Shown here: one piece after another, positions 33,041 to 46,400 of the stretch
Numbering within the stretch: position 1 is the first letter of the stretch
How the letters are laid out: the number at the start of each line of letters is the position of its first letter
Assembly (NCBI GenBank): GCA_033439295.1
Contig: JAVTLE010000005.1
Location: 794,501-858,500 of the forward strand
DNA length: 64,000 bases
Direction: 5' to 3'
DNA from: Deuterostichococcus epilithicus
Lineage: Eukaryota; Chlorophyta; Trebouxiophyceae; Prasiolales; Stichococcaceae
Notes under the pieces: model-generated
Told to the model about the DNA's origin: nothing
The model's input: only the letters and a program-made list of their open reading frames with translations
Databases searched by the model: none
Position numbers and translations under genes: made by a program

Positions 33041-36000
33041 ATGGACTCGGTGATGGCCTCGCCATCGGTGGACCTCGAGCAGCTGTTTCGCATCTGCTTT
33101 CCAGGGGAAGTGTTTGGCGAAGATCAGCGCAGCCGGCTCGCATCCGAGCTGCGCCACATTGCTGACGCCGTCCACCCAGGTGATTCTGGTGGCACATGCA
33201 TGCATGCCTGCCGGTGCATGTGCATCTTCGAAGCGGCAGTGCGTCATTGCTGGCCTGGCACGCGCAGAGTCGGTGGCAAATAAACAGCAGCAGGCCATGG
33301 AGGATCGACCCGCCAGCGGCAATGAGGCGCCGCAGCCGTCTCAAGCGGCGCAGCCACTGGCCAAGAAGCCGCGTCGCTACAAAGACAAAGGTGGGCACTT
33401 GCAGTGGCACACACTGCTTCCTTGGGGGCCTGGACCACGTACTCTGCCAGCACATCGAGCAGATCCATCCGCGCGATCTGCTCGAGACAGCTTTGCCGCT
33501 GCAGGCCGGCCTTTCGACTTCACGGCATACCACAGCCGCTTTGTGGCGCTCGAGATCGCCTACCTGGGGTGGGACTACCACGGGTTTGCGGCGCAAGCCG
33601 ACACGGACAACACGATTGAGGTGTGGAGGCAACTGCGCTTTACACGAGGCACAGATGCAGGCAGATGCAGCGTCATGGGTGATGTGACATTCGGCAGCAG
33701 CAGTCACTGTCGCATGAAAATCGTCACCGCATGGCATCCCATGTGCATTCGCTTCATGGACCTCGCAGGGCCAGCTATTCTCGGCGTTGCGGCAAGCGCG
33801 GCTCATTCCACATGACGCAGACTGGCACTCTGTGCGCTACTCGCGGTGTGGGCGCACCGACAAGGGCGTCAGCGCCCTCGGACAGGCAGGCCCCATGTGA
33901 ACGGGCTCTTCATGCATCCTGGACTCTGCGACGGTGCATCGTCGTTCGGCAGCTTGTTGTGTGCACTAAGACATGATACTGGACGTGCGAGCGTGTCAAG
34001 CTCTGTTGCAACCTCTGCAGCGTTCTCTGTTGCTCGTGAGTCATGCACCTGACACATCCTGCGGCATGGTGGCGCCAGGTGGTGGCACTGCAGCTGCGGT
34101 CCAGCGGCAAGTCGGGGCAGCCGCTGCCAGGCTGGCAGCAGGAGCAGGACTTTGCTGCCATCCTGAACCGGGTGCTGCCGGATGCCATCCGCGTGCTGGG
34201 TTGGACTGATGTGCCGGAGGACTTCCATGCGCGGTGGGCGTAGCAGAAGCATCGTGCTTGGTCGCTGCTAGTGCATTGCAGCAGAGCAGAGGTCAAGCCT
34301 GGCATGTTCAGGACCGTCAATGCCTGCGGAGCTCGTCATGATGGACTTGAGTGCCTGCATGAGCAGCGCTGCGGGGTGGATGTCCACCAGGGTGTAGCAA
34401 GTCGAGAGTCTGCTCATGCCATCGAGCAGGTTCGGAGCGCGCTGGAGGGAATACAAGTACTTCCTCGTGCAGGACGCAGACAGGTGGGGCGCGTGTGAAA
34501 GGAGACACCCTTTTTGCATGGCAGTCAGGACGCCAGCTGCTGCCGTCGTGGGAATTCTCCGACTGCGCACTGCCAAGAGCCGTCCAGCGCCGCTGCAGCG
34601 AACCAGGCACTGTCTGGGTCGTTCGGCTCTGGCTGCCATGCCAACATATTTCCCGCACCCACCACTCCCCTGTGGCGCCCTGCAAACACGCCAGGTCGCC
34701 AGGATTGCCATGCTGACAGGCTGCAGAACTCAATGCGCAGCCGGCTGAACACTGCGCCAATGAAGGGAGCAGCAGACTTCCCTAACCCTCAACCCTAAGA
34801 CACGCTTTCAGCCGCAGCCCGCTGGACATTGGCGCGATGCAGCAGGCGGCAGACCTCATGCTGGGCGACCACGACTTCCGCAACTTCTGCAAGATGGACG
34901 TGGAGCACGTGCTCAGCTTCCGGCGCACCATCCTCAGCTTCCGCGTGGAAGCGGCGCCCGCCGGTGGCATGGCGGGCCGCAGCGTGGCGCTGCTGCACAT
35001 CCGGGGCACCGCCTTCCTGTGGCACCAGGTGAGCGGCATGGGGTTCCAGGCGGGCGGGGCGAGTGGAAGTCAGTCGTGGCAACAGTTGGCATGCTCATAG
35101 CGAAGCGCGTGCGCTGTGCCCTCCACCCACACGCTGCAAGCTGCACTGCCGCCCAGCTGCGCCCCGCCGCGACGACCTGAAGCCTGCTCGAGTGCCCCAA
35201 ATGCCAGACGGTGCCATTCAGCGGCTGGATGCTGATGCCAGCGCCGCGAGGTCGGCAGCGAAGCAGCGACTCGTGCTTCCAAGTCAAATTCATGTTGCTG
35301 ACGGACGCCCCGCTGCCTCGCCCGCAGGTGCGGTGCATCGCGGCGGTGCTGCTGATGGTGGGCCGCGGGCAGGAGGCGCCGGAGGTGGTGCGCCAGCTGC
35401 TGGACGTGGACGCCACCCCCAGCAAGCCCTACTACAACATGGCGCCCGAGGTGAAGCAAAATGGCTTTGCAAATATTTAATCACCTCGGGCGTTAGCAAA
35501 CCCTCAATAGTTCTGCAAATGGCTCTGCGTCCTTTGCATCCTGCAACCGTCGTCTGATGATTCGGAATTCCTTTCTAGTGAAATATTCTGCAGAAGAGCC
35601 TTGGCGCCAGGCCCTGGCCGGTCCTGCGGCAGGCAGCACCGCCCGCAGGCCTGCAGCGGCGCCGCGTCGGCGCCGTGCCACCGCGGGTTTCCAGCACCGG
35701 CTTTGGCGTCGGTCAGCAACTGCAGTTGCCCGTTGACCGTTCTGCGATGCTGAAAACCGTGCATGCCCCCGTCGGCGCAGGAACCGCTGTTGCTGGCCGG
35801 CTGCGCATACCGCCACAATATCAGCTTTCACCGGTCGCAGTCAGCGCACGCGCTTCTTCGGGACCTCGTGCGCTGCCTGGTAAACCGGCAAATCATGAAT
35901 GCCAGGTGCGGCGGTGCAGGCATGTCGTGCACACATAGTATTTCAGAGAAATTTTGGGGACTGCCATGGTCGAGATGCAACCCATGCAGCTCGGTGCTGT

Positions 36001-36343
36001 CTGCCTGTGCCGCAGTCACCTCGTTGTCGCGCTCTCTTGGTCAAGATGGCAGCGTGCGAGAAGCAGGTTGCTGTCACCACTCCTGGCTACGTGCAAGGTT
36101 TGTCTGGGGCTGCACGACATCGACGAAATCGACAGTATCTTTCTTTCTTGCAGCCTCATCGCAACAATTGAGGAGCGGCTGGCAATGGATGCAGTCGACG
36201 TGCCAACACCTGCCGAGAAAAAGGGCCTGCTGTTGCGAAAGCCGCCGCTGCACATCCCGCTGCTCAGGCGGCAGACAGAGCCCTCAATGCAGGACCGGCT
36301 GGACAAGCTCGGGAAGACGACGCTTGGCATACAACAGGTGTAG
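33041..36343 (+). CDS. tRNA pseudouridine synthase, Pus3/TruA family
   Basis: The product should isomerise uridines 38/39 in the tRNA anticodon arm. The ATG at 33041 opens [21 protein letters not shown] basic linker ([13 protein letters not shown], about 33370) is followed by the Pus3 signature [20 protein letters not shown] (about 33510) and [15 protein letters not shown]. Later exons carry [20 protein letters not shown] with the catalytic Asp (about 33830-33880), [20 protein letters not shown] (about 34150), [10 protein letters not shown] (about 34440), [20 protein letters not shown] (about 34880), [14 protein letters not shown] (about 34990), [20 protein letters not shown] (about 35330), [19 protein letters not shown] (about 35780), and a tail [20 protein letters not shown] ending at 36343. 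The PFDF box and basic N-terminus favour eukaryotic Pus3 (Deg1) over bacterial-type TruA. The localisation is not clear. Confidence 0.9.
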
Positions 36344-36716
36344 GAGAGGTTCAGGGATCGGCTGTCTTACAACGAGAACCAAAGTGCGTCGGCTGAAGCT
36401 GAAGAAGTGTATAGGCAGGTATCAGCTGTGCGCTTCACAAGTCACAAGGAAACTTGGATACTGGCATCACTACTCGTATGCCCAGCAATGAGCCCACGCT
36501 CTCGCGATACTCTTGCAGCACCGCTGTCGCGTTGCAGTAGGTCTTGCTTTGCAGATCCACCAGCACTGACAGCAGACTTGCATCGGCAGGAGCTCCGCTG
36601 CCCCATCGACACCTTCGTGTTCGTGTGCTTTTGTTGTCCAGCAAGTATGCTGCTCTGCCACCTCCGCCTACACCGCAACGCTTAATCCGAAGAGGCTTAC
36701 GCAGAGGCCTCTGCGA
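36344..36716. other. Convergent 3' intergenic region
   Basis: About 370 bp lie between the Pus3 stop and the SmF stop. A minus-strand TGTAA at 36367-36371 could be the SmF poly(A) signal. Nothing else stands out. Confidence 0.4.
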
Positions 36717-37400
36717 TTACCCTTCCTCCCCGTCCTCTGGCACGCCGCGCATGTAGAGCACGTTGTTGCACCTGCTCGTCAGACGCAGGCGTGTGAGGCA
36801 CAGGTACAATAACAGCCAGCTGACACCTCCGCAGCACCATTCCAGCAGCACCCGTCTGCTCACCTTATGAGGACCTCCCCGAGGTTGCCCGTGCACTGCC
36901 CATCAATCCACTCCTCTGTTGCACCGAGATGCAGCACGGTGGGCGTCAGGCCAAACAGTACGACTAGCAGCATTCCAATGCACTTGCATGTGGCCGCTGG
37001 TAAGTCGTGCACCGGCAACAGCGCAGGTCTTGACAGGCTCTTACCTGTGCTGGCTAGCTGCAGATTCATGTACGAATCCACCGATACTAGGTAGCCTGCG
37101 CGGCAAGGGCAAGAGCATGAGCATGAGCAACCAATGCACGTGTTGCCGGTGCCGGGAACTTGCGCGCTTGCGCAAAGTCAGCGATGCAGCCGTACCTTTG
37201 TACTCCATGCCCCATTTGAGCTTCACCACGACTGGCTTGCCGGTCAAGTCGTTCAGGAACGGCTTCGGATTGACGGGCACGGTCTGCAGCAGCACGAGAG
37301 GAGGTTGAGTGGGGTCTGTGGCACGTTCGCCAGCACCATCTGAATTAGGGGCTGCGAATTTCCAGCTTTCAGGTATCCTCAGCTAGCTCACCGCGGCCAT
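36717..37400 (-). CDS. Small nuclear ribonucleoprotein F (SmF)
   Basis: SmF is one of seven Sm proteins that form the ring on spliceosomal U1, U2, U4 and U5 snRNAs. I traced five exons on the minus strand: 37400-37392 (ATG GCC GCG only), 37283-37196, 37095-37045, 36915-36864 and 36771-36717, 255 nt in all and 84 residues, the usual size for SmF. The protein reads [19 protein letters not shown], then [13 protein letters not shown] (Sm1 motif), [34 protein letters not shown] (Sm2 region), and [17 protein letters not shown] at TAA. Every intron restores the frame. The first exon has only nine coding bases, so automatic gene finders may miss the start. Confidence 0.96.
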
Positions 37401-37940
37401 GGCCGCCTCACGACGCTGTGCCTGGTGCTCTGCGCCTCCTGATTGGCTTCAAGTTCGACACTGTCTGAGACAGGGCTAGGTGCGAACGTCCACTTGGCAG
37501 CGGACGGCGGTCTGAACAAGCAGGCTGAGTCGATCGTGAGGGAGGATCACAGTCTCTGCGAGGCGGTGCAGTTTGACGCAAGAGCTGCAGTCGGTGCAGT
37601 GCAAACGACGGGAAGGGTTTAGCACTTGGGAATTTTTCCAATAGACCGGAACCCAGCCTACAAAGTCACTCGTCAGCACGCGACGGTCCGTTTGTCTTGA
37701 GTAAGAAACATCTCTCGTCGCAAAGGTATCGCGAATTCTGCCATTCCCTCGAAATTGTGCGCGCGGCCGTGTCGGCGTTGCTGGCATCCGCCTTCGAGAC
37801 GGCGGCATACATCTTGAGACTACCCTCGTTTCTGTCGGGAACGCCAACAAGGAATACTGCTTAAGCTTTCAATCCGCCCGATGGTTGTGCGGCTGGGCGA
37901 TCTCGCATCCTCGGTACTGTTGGCAGCCACCGCATAGAGG
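37401..37940. promoter_or_regulatory. Divergent intergenic region, SmF / RPA43
   Basis: A 540-bp spacer separates two head-to-head genes for nuclear RNA machinery. No coding exon was recognised, although the RPA43 start may have an additional upstream exon here. Confidence 0.4.
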
Positions 37941-39534
37941 ATGCCCCCAGCCCCAGCAAGCCGGCACATCCAGGGCTGCTGGGTCAAGTTTGCGATAGAT
38001 CTGCACCCTTCACGCTCCGAGGATGTCTTGGGCGGCGTCAAGGAGCAGCTCAACAGCCTGCTGCTCAGGTGAGATCATGGGCCGGCGGCAGGCGCATGTG
38101 CAGAATGCATGCAAGTGGTTCGGTCAAACACTATATCGCTGTGACAGGTACAATGAGGACCTGGAGGGCGTGCTGCTGTCCTACACGCAGGAGCGCATCC
38201 TGAGCGCGCAGGCAAGCTTGTGCATTACGAGTGTGCCGGCTGCGGATGCCCCCCTTCTTCCCCCTGGATGCTTGGGCACAAATCCTGCGTTACTGCATGG
38301 CGATGATTTTGAACGTACGCGCAGGCAAAGATACACCCTTACTTCCCGTACTTCCATGTGGACGTCGCTGCCCTGGTGTTTATCTTCAAGCCCGCCATCG
38401 GCGCCCCCATTGGTGAGTGTCTGACAATCTTTCACATGCCCCCATTGCTGCACCTATCGGCAGTAACCTAGGCCCCCCTTCTGTTCATCAGCGACCATGG
38501 TGACTCTTCGCTGAGTGTGCCTCCTGACTGCCCTTACAGACGGCGTCGTGAACGCCATTGGGCAGGACTACATTGGCGTTCTGGTGCTGGGTATCTTCAA
38601 TGCGGCCATTGGACGTGCGCAGATCCCTGCGCACTTAGAGTGCCGGCCCCTGGTACGTTCTTTGCTGAGAAGCAATTTGGTCGGCATGGCACAAGCTTTC
38701 CAAATATGCAGAGCTGCGGCAGTTTAAGTCTGTCACATTTGCTGCGGTAGCTTGCCGCAGCGTGACCATCGAACAGCCATTCTGTACTGCCACAGGAAAA
38801 TTGCTGGTCGTCTACGAGGGACCGGCATGCGCCCATCGCTGTCGGCGACGACCTGCATTTCAGTGTGCACAAGTGAGCTTCTTGTGATGTCCACCTGGCA
38901 TATGTGAGACTGATCAATCCTGCTTGCGCCATGCACTCAGCAATGTCTTTTGCAGCCAGCAGTGCGACCGGCGCCCCGTGTTCCACACAGACCTGTGCAA
39001 TGCTTCAACCTCGACTGCAGGGTCAACTACGAGGGAGAGTTCTTCACGTTGGCCGGGTCACTCCTGCCAGTGGAGACAGAACCAGTCAGCGGCCGCCGGG
39101 CGCGGCCGCTGCCTGCCGCCAGGCAGCCGCATTGGCCGGTGCCATCAGAGCAGCAGCGGCACGTGCAGCCAGCAGCAGTGGCGACGGAGGTACAGTCCCC
39201 AGCGCAGGCGGCACGGCTCGGCGGCGCGCAGTCTGCTGTGAGGGAAAGCCCGGCAGCGGCACAGGCAGCCGGGGGCGCCACCCAGCAGCCGGAGCACCGG
39301 AAGAAGAACAAGAGGCGAGACGGCGGCGAGCCAGGTGGGAGATGCATTCCAGCAGCTGTCATTTCAAGCAACGAAGCTGCCACTCTTGCAAAGAAGCACA
39401 TGCTGACATTGTCCAGAGGCGTCAACACTGCTGCGCTTGCGGATGCAGGCGCCGCCAATGGCGTGGACAGCGCAATGAAACCGCCAAAGAAGAAGATGAA
39501 GGTAAAGACAAACAAGGCCGCGGCAGCAAGCTAG
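37941..39534 (+). CDS. DNA-directed RNA polymerase I subunit RPA43-like
   Basis: This is probably the Pol I stalk subunit (yeast A43, Rpb7-like fold), acting in the nucleolus. The ATG opens MPPAPASRHIQGCWVKFAID, then VLGGVKEQLNSLLLR and YNEDLEGVLLSYTQERILSA, the tip domain. Next come PYFPYFHVDVAALVFIFKPA (about 38345), GVVNAIGQDYIGVLVLGIFN (about 38545), an exon with HAPIAVGDDLHFSVHK (about 38825) and NYEGEFFTLAGSLLPVE (about 39030), covering the OB-fold. The C-terminal part is a low-complexity Ala/Gln-rich tail with basic clusters (EHRKKNKRRDGG and PPKKKMKVKTNKAAAAS), good nuclear or nucleolar signals. It stops at 39534. It is paired head to head with SmF. The start could lie in an unrecognised upstream exon. 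Confidence 0.83.
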
Positions 39535-40465
39535 TTTCAGTTTCTGGAAAGTGACGACCATGAGGTCACCTGCGGAGTGTCAGCAAGGCTTCTGTGTTGG
39601 CGGCGAGATCAGTGGGAACGGCAATTGTTTGACGTGTCGTCGCCGCCATTGAGCGAGGGTTTGCCAAGGCTGCCGGCAGAACGTCTATTGACCGTGAGGG
39701 ACTCGTGCCTCAGTCTTGACAACGCCAGGATGCGTCGATTGGAACACAGTGCTTTGCAACCTCCGCCCTCCTCCCTGCAGCTGCAACTTGCACACCACGT
39801 TGTGTTTCTGACTCTCTGCTTACAACTCTATGTGCATGAGCACCTCCCACACCACAGGCCCCGCAGCACCGGCGGACTGGGCCGACACCGTCGGCATTTC
39901 CGCTTGCAGCATGCCTTCGTGCACAATAAGCGGCTTCTTGTCTGACTACTTACTTGTCTGGCGCAGCCGCCCCGCCTGAGTTACCTCCTCTACAGACAGT
40001 AGTGCGACAGGCTGACTCGGTGGATCGTACTGGCGGTGCTCAGAGCGATGAAAGAGGCACATGTTATTCCACTGAAAGAGTGTCGCCGGTAGAACGGATT
40101 GGCTGGGTCTTATCAGGCTGCAGGCAGACCTGGGTTTGGTTGCTTAGCGTTGATAGAGGCAGCCTTGGTACTTCTGGCGGCAGCGGCAGTCATCGCTACT
40201 GCAGGCGCAGGGCACAAACAGGCGGCAGCAGGTGCGTGCTAGGACGCCGGGGACATGTTACTGCCCTCCTCTTCAATAAAGTTATGTGCGGAGTGTTGAG
40301 AGTGGTGGAGGGAGGAGAGCAGGGACGGAGGTAGTCAAGGGGAGTGGAGGAGGAGGTGGTCGTGGTAGGACGGTTTACAAACTTCCTACTTTAGGCATGG
40401 GTGGCAGTAAGAGCCACTCAGCACTCGGCACTTTGAAAGCAAGAATCACAACAGCCCGCGCCAGC
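39535..40465. other. Convergent 3' intergenic region
   Basis: About 930 bp lie between the RPA43 stop and the eEF2 stop. It is rich in GGAGG-type purine tracts at about 40305-40370. Short open frames here have no recognisable domain. An AATAAA at about 40275 is present, but green algae mainly use TGTAA. Confidence 0.45.
40375..40379 (-). promoter_or_regulatory. Putative TGTAA poly(A) signal of eEF2
   Basis: A minus-strand TGTAA lies 87 nt beyond the eEF2 stop, a typical distance for a green-algal poly(A) signal. Confidence 0.4.
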
Positions 40466-43400
40466 TTACAGCTTGTCCTCGTACTCTGCGGCAGCAGGCA
40501 GGAAGGTTGATCAGCAAGGGGGCACGGATAAGGAACAGGCAGGCAGGAAAGCAGGCACAGGCAGGCAAACACGGACCTGTGATGGAGTTGGGCTGCGGCT
40601 TGAGGCCCTTGCGCTTGCGCACGTCCAGCATGATGACATTGGCGGGCGAGTCATCCTTGAGCGGGTCGTAGGTCATCTGCTCCCAGTGGTCGAAGACGCT
40701 GCGTGGAGGGAGGAGGCGGACAAGTCAGCCGGCAGAAAGGAGAAATCAGAAAGGAGGAATGCGGCGGCGGAAGCAACGACGGCAGCAGGGAGCAGAAGAC
40801 AGCAAGTCGTGATGCGGCAGGGCCGCACCACTGCGGGAACGCCTGGCCAGCAGTCGCGGCGCGAAGGGTACCAGTGAAACCGAAGCTCTCTACCACAGGC
40901 AGGTACGCCTGCAGCAAAGAAGTTGACGGGTCAGGCCAGGCGGCATGATGGCAACTTGATGAGTCGAATCTTTCCAAGTGCTTCTCAGCGGCATGCAGAC
41001 GATGGAGGGTAACCCAATTGTCAAAGGTCAAGCTCTGGCCCAGGTCGACAGGGACATGAATGGGACATGAATGCCGAATGCCCAAACACTTTTTAAGGCT
41101 GCCGAAAGATGTTTACAGAGCATTAGACTGTACAGAAGTAAACGAGAAGCACCTTCAGGTTGAAGATGGGGGTGCCCGGGCGCTGCATCTCCTCGAACAC
41201 GAGGCCGCGCTTCTGGTTGAGCACGCTGTAGACGCCGCCCAGCGCCTGCTCCGGGCACTGCAAGGGGGGGACGGGGAAAGAGGGAGGCGTCAGCATCGAA
41301 GCACCAGGTTCCCAAGACACAGCATGGCCCAGTCTTCTGAAGTGTGGGCCTGCAGAGCGGACGACGCTGCCATCATCTGGTGGCTGATGTCAGGATGTGG
41401 CATTGTGCAAGACATGCGCGCACCTGGATCTCGACGAGATACACCGGCTCGCACAGGCGCGGCGACGCGGCCAGCACGGTGGCATAGAGCACGCGGCGGC
41501 AGGTGGGGATGATCTGGCCGCCACCGCGGTGGATGGCGTCCGCGTGCAGCACCACATCGTTGATCTGCGGGCACAAGGAGGATGTCTCGAGCTCAGCAGT
41601 TGGGGATGCAGGAACCAGCATCAGTGCAGCAATAACATGTTGCAATGCGCAACCAGGAGTCGGTGAAATGCACAAATGAATTTAGATTCTGAGCAGACGC
41701 GAACACAGCCAGGAGCCGATAGGCGCCGCCGCTCCAGCCCTGCCACCAGGACACCGACATGCGGACTCAAGACAGCAGGCAATGGCAACACGAACGGACC
41801 TCGAAGACGACGCCGCGCATGTTCTCCTCGCACAGCACGCCCTCCTTGGAGGCCCACTGGAAGGCGGCCACGCACGAGTCCTTGATCTCGTTGAGGTACT
41901 GCACACCCTTGGAGATGTCGGTGATCAAGTTGGGGCCTGTTGTGTCGGGGCCGAACGCCCAGATCTTCTTCGCCAGCTCCTGTTGTTTGAATGAAGTGCA
42001 ACAGTTTGTAACGGCTTTTGTGAATCATTCTAGTGTCGTTGTCTCTGTCACAGCAGATAGTGCACGGGTTGATGTGTGGACGGTGCTATGTTTTCTGGTT
42101 TGCCGGCGGCAGGGTGACCTCTGACATGCTGCTGCTGCTGCTGCTGCCGCTGCAGCTGCAAGCGGCAGAGTGGTGCTGACCGTGCACACACACTGCTACT
42201 TGACTGGGACAAACACACACAGCCGCTCTATCTGAATAAGGGGCCGTCAGCATACGCCTTCTGCCCTGCTTTGCCGGCGCCTGGAGCCTGTTCCTACAAG
42301 CACTGAACGCTGTCCAGCAAGGCACGCAGAGCCTGGTGCCAAAGCCAAGGGGGGGAGTGGCACCTTGTCCCAGCCGAAGTCGTCCACCAGGAGCTTGCCG
42401 CGGGTCTTGGGGTCGTCCCGCGGGCCGACCTTGCCCTCGTCGATGGCCTCCGCCAGGCCATCCTCCATTGGCCGCGCCGTGAAGTACAGCCTGCGACGAG
42501 TTTGCGAGCAGGCCGAAGGGTGTCAGCGAGGTTGCCTGCGTTTTCCAGTCGTTGCGCGAGGCGTCACCCGCTGATTGCCAGGGCCGCGCTGCCGGGCCGC
42601 TCTTCCGCAGCCGGGCTGCCACTCGAGCAGTGTGGCGCGCACCCCAACACAGCGGATTGCCCTCTGCATCTCCTCAGTGGCCCCAGATGCCCGGCCAAAA
42701 CAGGATGCGCGCACCGGTTGTGCTTGTTGGGCGACTTGGACATGCACACGTGGTCCGCGCTGTCGCCGATGGTCTCGCGGAAGGACACCACAGGGTCGGA
42801 GATGCGGATCTCAGCGCCACCCATGAAGTCGTCCTGCGGTAAGGGTTTGTGGAAGTTTCATCAGACGAGTCCAGGTGCAGTTGGCAGTCAGAGCACCGTG
42901 AACAGACACCTGAACCCCACCGCATGCACAGCATGGTTGGCAGTGCACAGACACCATCAAGCCACTGGAGGCCATGAATCCCGTGCACATGCACAGGGCA
43001 GCCACGAGTCGAGCAGGGGTTCTGAGTGCGACTCGGGACTTAAATCCCGGACTTCAGTAGCGGGGGCAGGTCGCTCGGAGCCAGCTGCAAAGCAGAGGGA
43101 TGTGCAAGAAACAGACCTGCAGATCCTTGAGGCAGATCTCCAGGTGCAGCTCGCCGGCGCCGGCGACAATGTGCTCGCCCGTCTCCTCGATGGAGATCTG
43201 GACCATGGGGTCCGACTTGGACAGCCGCTTCAGGCCCTCCACCAGCTTGGGCAGGTCCTGCGCGTGCTGCGGGCGCGGAAAGAGGGGGAAACATCACGTC
43301 AGCAGGGCGCCGATGTCACACGATGTCAGATGCACCAAGCCTCCGTGTCGCTGCTTCAGCACTGCCAGCTCACGAGTGTCGTTGCAGTCAGCCAAGTTGT

Positions 43401-46400
43401 CATCCGGCAGGTGCAATGCGACAGTGGAAAAATCACAAGTTTTCCAGGCAGGCCTGCAACGTCGGCAAATGGAACAAAGGGCAGCGGACCTTGGTCTCGA
43501 CGGCAACGCGCACGACGGGGGACACAGAGAACTTCATGGCCTTGATGGTGTGCGCATCCTCTGCCTTCTCGTCGGCCAGCGTCGCGTTCTTGGTGATGAA
43601 CTGGTCCAGGCCCACCATGGCGACGGTGTTGCCGCACGGCACGTTCTCGACGGCCTCCTGCTTGCGGCCCATGCACAGCACCGTGCGCTGCACCGTCTGC
43701 GCGGGCACAGGAAGGAGGCACGTGTGAGGCACATGTGCTCAGTCCAAAAGGGCCAAATTGCGAGGCAACAGCAGCAACAGGGCGCCATGTGCAGAATGAA
43801 CATAGGGGAATGGAGACCAGCAAGCCACGAGAAACGCCGCGGCAGCACAGCCAGCATCAAGCTGCGTCATAGTGCAGGCATTGTGAAAGTGCAGCAGAGT
43901 GGCAGCGGAGCATCGCAGAAGGTTGCACGCACCTTGACGTACAGGTCCTTCTTGCTGCCTGGCACGTAGTTGGGCCCCATGATGCGGACCTGCGGGAGGT
44001 TGAAGCGCACCAGCTCGTGATGGCGCGCTGTGAGATGCAGACTGCAGACATGCACTGACAGGCAAGGGCACAGCGACACTTCAAATCGGTCGGCACGGGC
44101 ATGGTCTGCAGGTAACTGCGCGCGCATGCACGGTCCATAGTAGGTGCAGAACAGGCTCCAGGGCGCAGGCGCAGAGCGGAGAAGCACACCTTCATGCCGG
44201 CGGCGATGGTGCCGGAGAACACGCGGCCGAAGGCGAAGAAGCGGCCCTTGTCCTGGGCGGGAATCATCTTGGACACGTACACCATGAGCGGGCCGCTGGC
44301 ATCGCAGTTGCGGATGGCCGCCGCGTACTGGTCGTCCAGAGGACCCTGGGATTCGATGAGACAGGTGCGCACATCAGGTTCAGGGGTCCGAACCTCGCAA
44401 CACGAGAGGTTGTTCAGATGCAGCCTGTTGGGCAACATCTCCCCCTAGTGCAGGCACGTTAATTGCCGTGGCTGCCAACTATATTGCTCATGCAGCGCCC
44501 GCCTGGGGCAAGACCAATGCCGAGTCTGATGCGCTGCAGTGAGGGAAGCAAGCCCCACCTCGTACAGGGTCTCCACACGGTACTTCTGCGCGATAGCGGG
44601 CGATGGCAGGTGCCAGATCATCATCTCCAGCAGCGCCTCGTGCGCCGGCAGCCATGTCTGCATGATGCGCTTCATCAGCGGCTTGCCCACCTGCGAGGAA
44701 GGCAGAGGAAGGTTGCTTCCACTACAACAGACTCAAGACGGCTAGGCGGACGACGACTGCGTTGACATTGCAACAACAGGCAATGCGCCGTGTCCATGAA
44801 AGCCTGTTGCGGTTGCTGAGAAATGCATTGGCAGACGAAAATGTGCTCAGATCACAGACAAAGCATTGCCCCGAAGCGCAGTACTCACCAGCTCCTTGTC
44901 CTCGGGCTTGAGGCGCTTGGTGACGCCCAGCGAGTCAGTCAGCTTCCACAGCTTCTCGCGGTTGTCCGCCATGCAGCACTCGATGAGCGTCTTGATGGGG
45001 GAGTACACGAACTGCACGAAGCCGCGCCTGTTGCAGCAGGTCCAGTCTGACTCAGCGGCAAGCGCAGCGCAGTCACTTCAGCAGTTGATTGGGCGACGCT
45101 GGTGCTCTCATCGCCGCAGAGGATCCTGGCTGTTTGCAGACCCAAGAAAAGTCATCATCTGCACAGCCAGGTGCCTCAGCAGACGAATTCCAGCGCCAGG
45201 ACAGCAGGTTCACGCACTGGCAGGTGTCGGTGCCGGTGTGCTTCTTGGTCCACTTCTTCGTCTTGGGGTCGAAAAAGTTGTCGCCCCACAGGCGCTCCAT
45301 CATCTTGTCCTCCGCCACGCCGAACTGCGGTGCCACAGATACTTGAGCATCAGGCACCCTTGTAATTTAGTGGCAGGCCAGGGGACATGGAGCACTCGGC
45401 CCAGCTGATCTTGAGGATTCGCCAGTGCCTTGCCTTGCAGCCCTGCACTGGCAGCGGTGTGCTCGGCCGGCTTCCGTGCCCCAGGAATGAGGGAGCCCAC
45501 CTTCTTGGCGTACAGCTTGGCGAACACCGTGAGGGTGAACGCCCAGCCGTGCAGGCCGGCGGAGAAGCACACAGTGCCCTTGTCGGGGTACACTGCGGAT
45601 TCAGTCGCAGCAGACGGTCAGGCGTCTGCAAGAGGTCCACAGGGCCAGCAGTGCAGTTGCACAAGGTGCAGGTCACACAAGGTGCAGACTATTTTTCGGA
45701 CGACCTTTGCCACAGGTCAGGAGTGCCTGCGCAGGCAAGGCGCTCAGCAGGGCAAGGGTGCTGCTGCATGCTAAAATTGCCTCCGATGAAGGGGCACAGC
45801 ATGTCACAGGTCAAATCCTCTCAGCAACACAGGGGTGCTCACACAGACTGATTGCATGCCTCCGATGCGACGACTCCTCTGATGCACAAAACACCACGAC
45901 GACGACGTGAGTCACGCACCGGCGGTGTCGCCGAGCATCTCGTCAGCGTACGTGGCCATGATCACGTTCGCAGACTCCACCACGCGGCGGAAGTTGAGGA
46001 AGGCCTCCTCACCGTCCTGCATCAGCTCCAGGAAGCAGCGGTCCAGCCTGCAAGGAAAGGAGGGCACAGACATGCTCACCAGCTGCCTAAATTCAGGTGG
46101 CTGTCGAGCTGCCGGCAGCCGGAGCCGTTGAGCTGCCGGCAGCCGGAGCCGTTGACGAATCATGCCTGCTCCAGGGAACAGCGCATTGATGTGCCTCTCC
46201 ATTCTATCTGGTCCAGTCTAGCTGCTCCATTCCGTCTGCTCCTTTTCGCAACCAGCGGCACATGCGGCTGAGGAGCTCCCAGAGTCCTGCCATGTATGTG
46301 CAAGACATCATCAAGGCAGGACTCACTTGTTAACGGTGAGCACGGGGCGGATGCGCTCGCCAAGCGCCTGGCGCAGCACCGTCTCAGTCTGCACGCACAC

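Noticed and set aside
42502-43545. Long open frame on the plus strand (347 codons)
   Set aside because: It lies antisense to well-supported eEF2 exons. High GC makes the opposite strand open by chance, and there is no recognisable domain.
43100-43969. Another long plus-strand open frame (289 codons)
   Set aside because: It is also antisense to eEF2 coding exons and only mirrors their codon composition.
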